From contig NW_019211458.1 in the NCBI RefSeq assembly GCF_002443255.2, positions 27,432,485 through 27,496,484 of the forward strand: 64,000 nucleotides of DNA, read 5' to 3'. The notes under the pieces are model-generated. The model had not been told where the DNA came from and did not search any database. It saw only the letters and a list, made by a program, of their open reading frames with translations. Made by a program: the position numbers and the translations under genes. Below are positions 63,671 through 64,000 of the stretch, piece by piece; positions within the stretch are counted from its first letter, which is position 1, and the number at the start of each line of letters is the position of its first letter. Origin of the DNA: Varroa destructor (Eukaryota > Arthropoda > Arachnida > Mesostigmata > Varroidae).

Positions 63671-63765
63671 CTCTAGGGATTTCAACGCGCTAGCTGACGT
63701 TGTCTAAGTATATCTCGACACCACTACTTACAACTTCTAGGATTTCAATATGCTAGCTGACATTG
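63671..63765. repeat. Spaced direct repeat, about 31 bases
   Basis: 63671-63702 and 63735-63765 share ctagg(g)atttcaa and gctagctgac. They are separated by about 32 bases, with several differences. Confidence 0.8.
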
Positions 63766-64000
63766 CAAGTAAGCGAATAGTAAACCTTTTTGATCAAAAA
63801 AATATTCTAGAAGAGAAAGTTCAATGCTAAGCAGGCCAGATTTTATTGATAAAATAAGTTGGAAAATGTATATAATAACCTTCTTTGCTGGCGATTGTAA
63901 TTTATTCCCTGCCAGCCGGTTAGGCTGAAACACGTCGAAAGTATAATTCACTATGTATTTTTGTGTTGTTTTAAGTCGAACTGATACATTCATCTGATTG

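Larger units (their letters stand above)
63073..64000. other. Intron of the GPAT3/4-like gene to window edge, with local duplications
   Basis: No further exon was recognised before 64000. Three separate pairs of short direct repeats occur at 63263-63312, 63457-63520 and 63671-63765. Confidence 0.5.

Noticed and set aside
1..64000. CRISPR array, prophage or bacterial operon
   Set aside because: No regularly spaced repeats, and all genes are intron-bearing animal types; the short direct repeats occur only in pairs.

Overview
This window is animal nuclear DNA: AT-rich, with genes split by GT-AG introns, long intergenic stretches, many short tandem duplications and several decayed Tc1/mariner-type transposons. 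The gene set, the transposase types and a divergent cholinesterase-like gene fit an arthropod, probably a chelicerate such as a mite. That placement is inference. No prokaryotic signature, CRISPR array or tRNA was found.

Layout. At 1-636 (+) is the 3' end of a lipoyltransferase 1 (LIPT1) gene, followed by EMC7 (1910-3068, +, 5' exon not found). A decayed mariner lies at about 3590-4570. At 5919-8957 (-) is a complete five-exon cholinesterase/carboxylesterase-like gene whose nucleophile Ser is replaced by Gly. About 9 kb without recognisable coding sequence follows, with several GC-rich blocks. From 18175 to 38359 (+) runs a gene of about 26 exons that matches CCDC141/CAMDI (spectrin-like coiled coils plus a C-terminal Ig domain) along its whole length. 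At 40199-41089 (-) is an actin maturation protease (ACTMAP/C19orf54). At 43562-48199 (-) is the C-terminal half of a CPEB-family RNA-binding protein (RRM1, RRM2, ZZ), with two transposon copies in its introns. At 49847-51479 (-) is mitochondrial ATP synthase subunit e. From 53960 (+) a GPAT3/4-type glycerol-3-phosphate acyltransferase begins and runs off the right edge.

The genes are unrelated housekeeping or cell-biological genes and do not form a pathway. They cover protein lipoylation, membrane-protein insertion, an adhesion-like or inactive esterase, a cytoskeletal scaffold, actin N-terminal processing, translational control, oxidative phosphorylation and glycerolipid synthesis. No clearly new biological system is visible. 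The points most worth a second look are the Ser-to-Gly pseudo-esterase, an orphan exon-like segment and two unresolved splice junctions in the CCDC141-like gene, the Gln-rich inter-RRM linker of the CPEB protein, a mariner with both terminal repeats and a TA duplication, and a GC-rich block just upstream of an internal CCDC141-like exon.

Exon boundaries were worked out by hand from splice signals, reading phase and family similarity. No alignment or transcript data were available.
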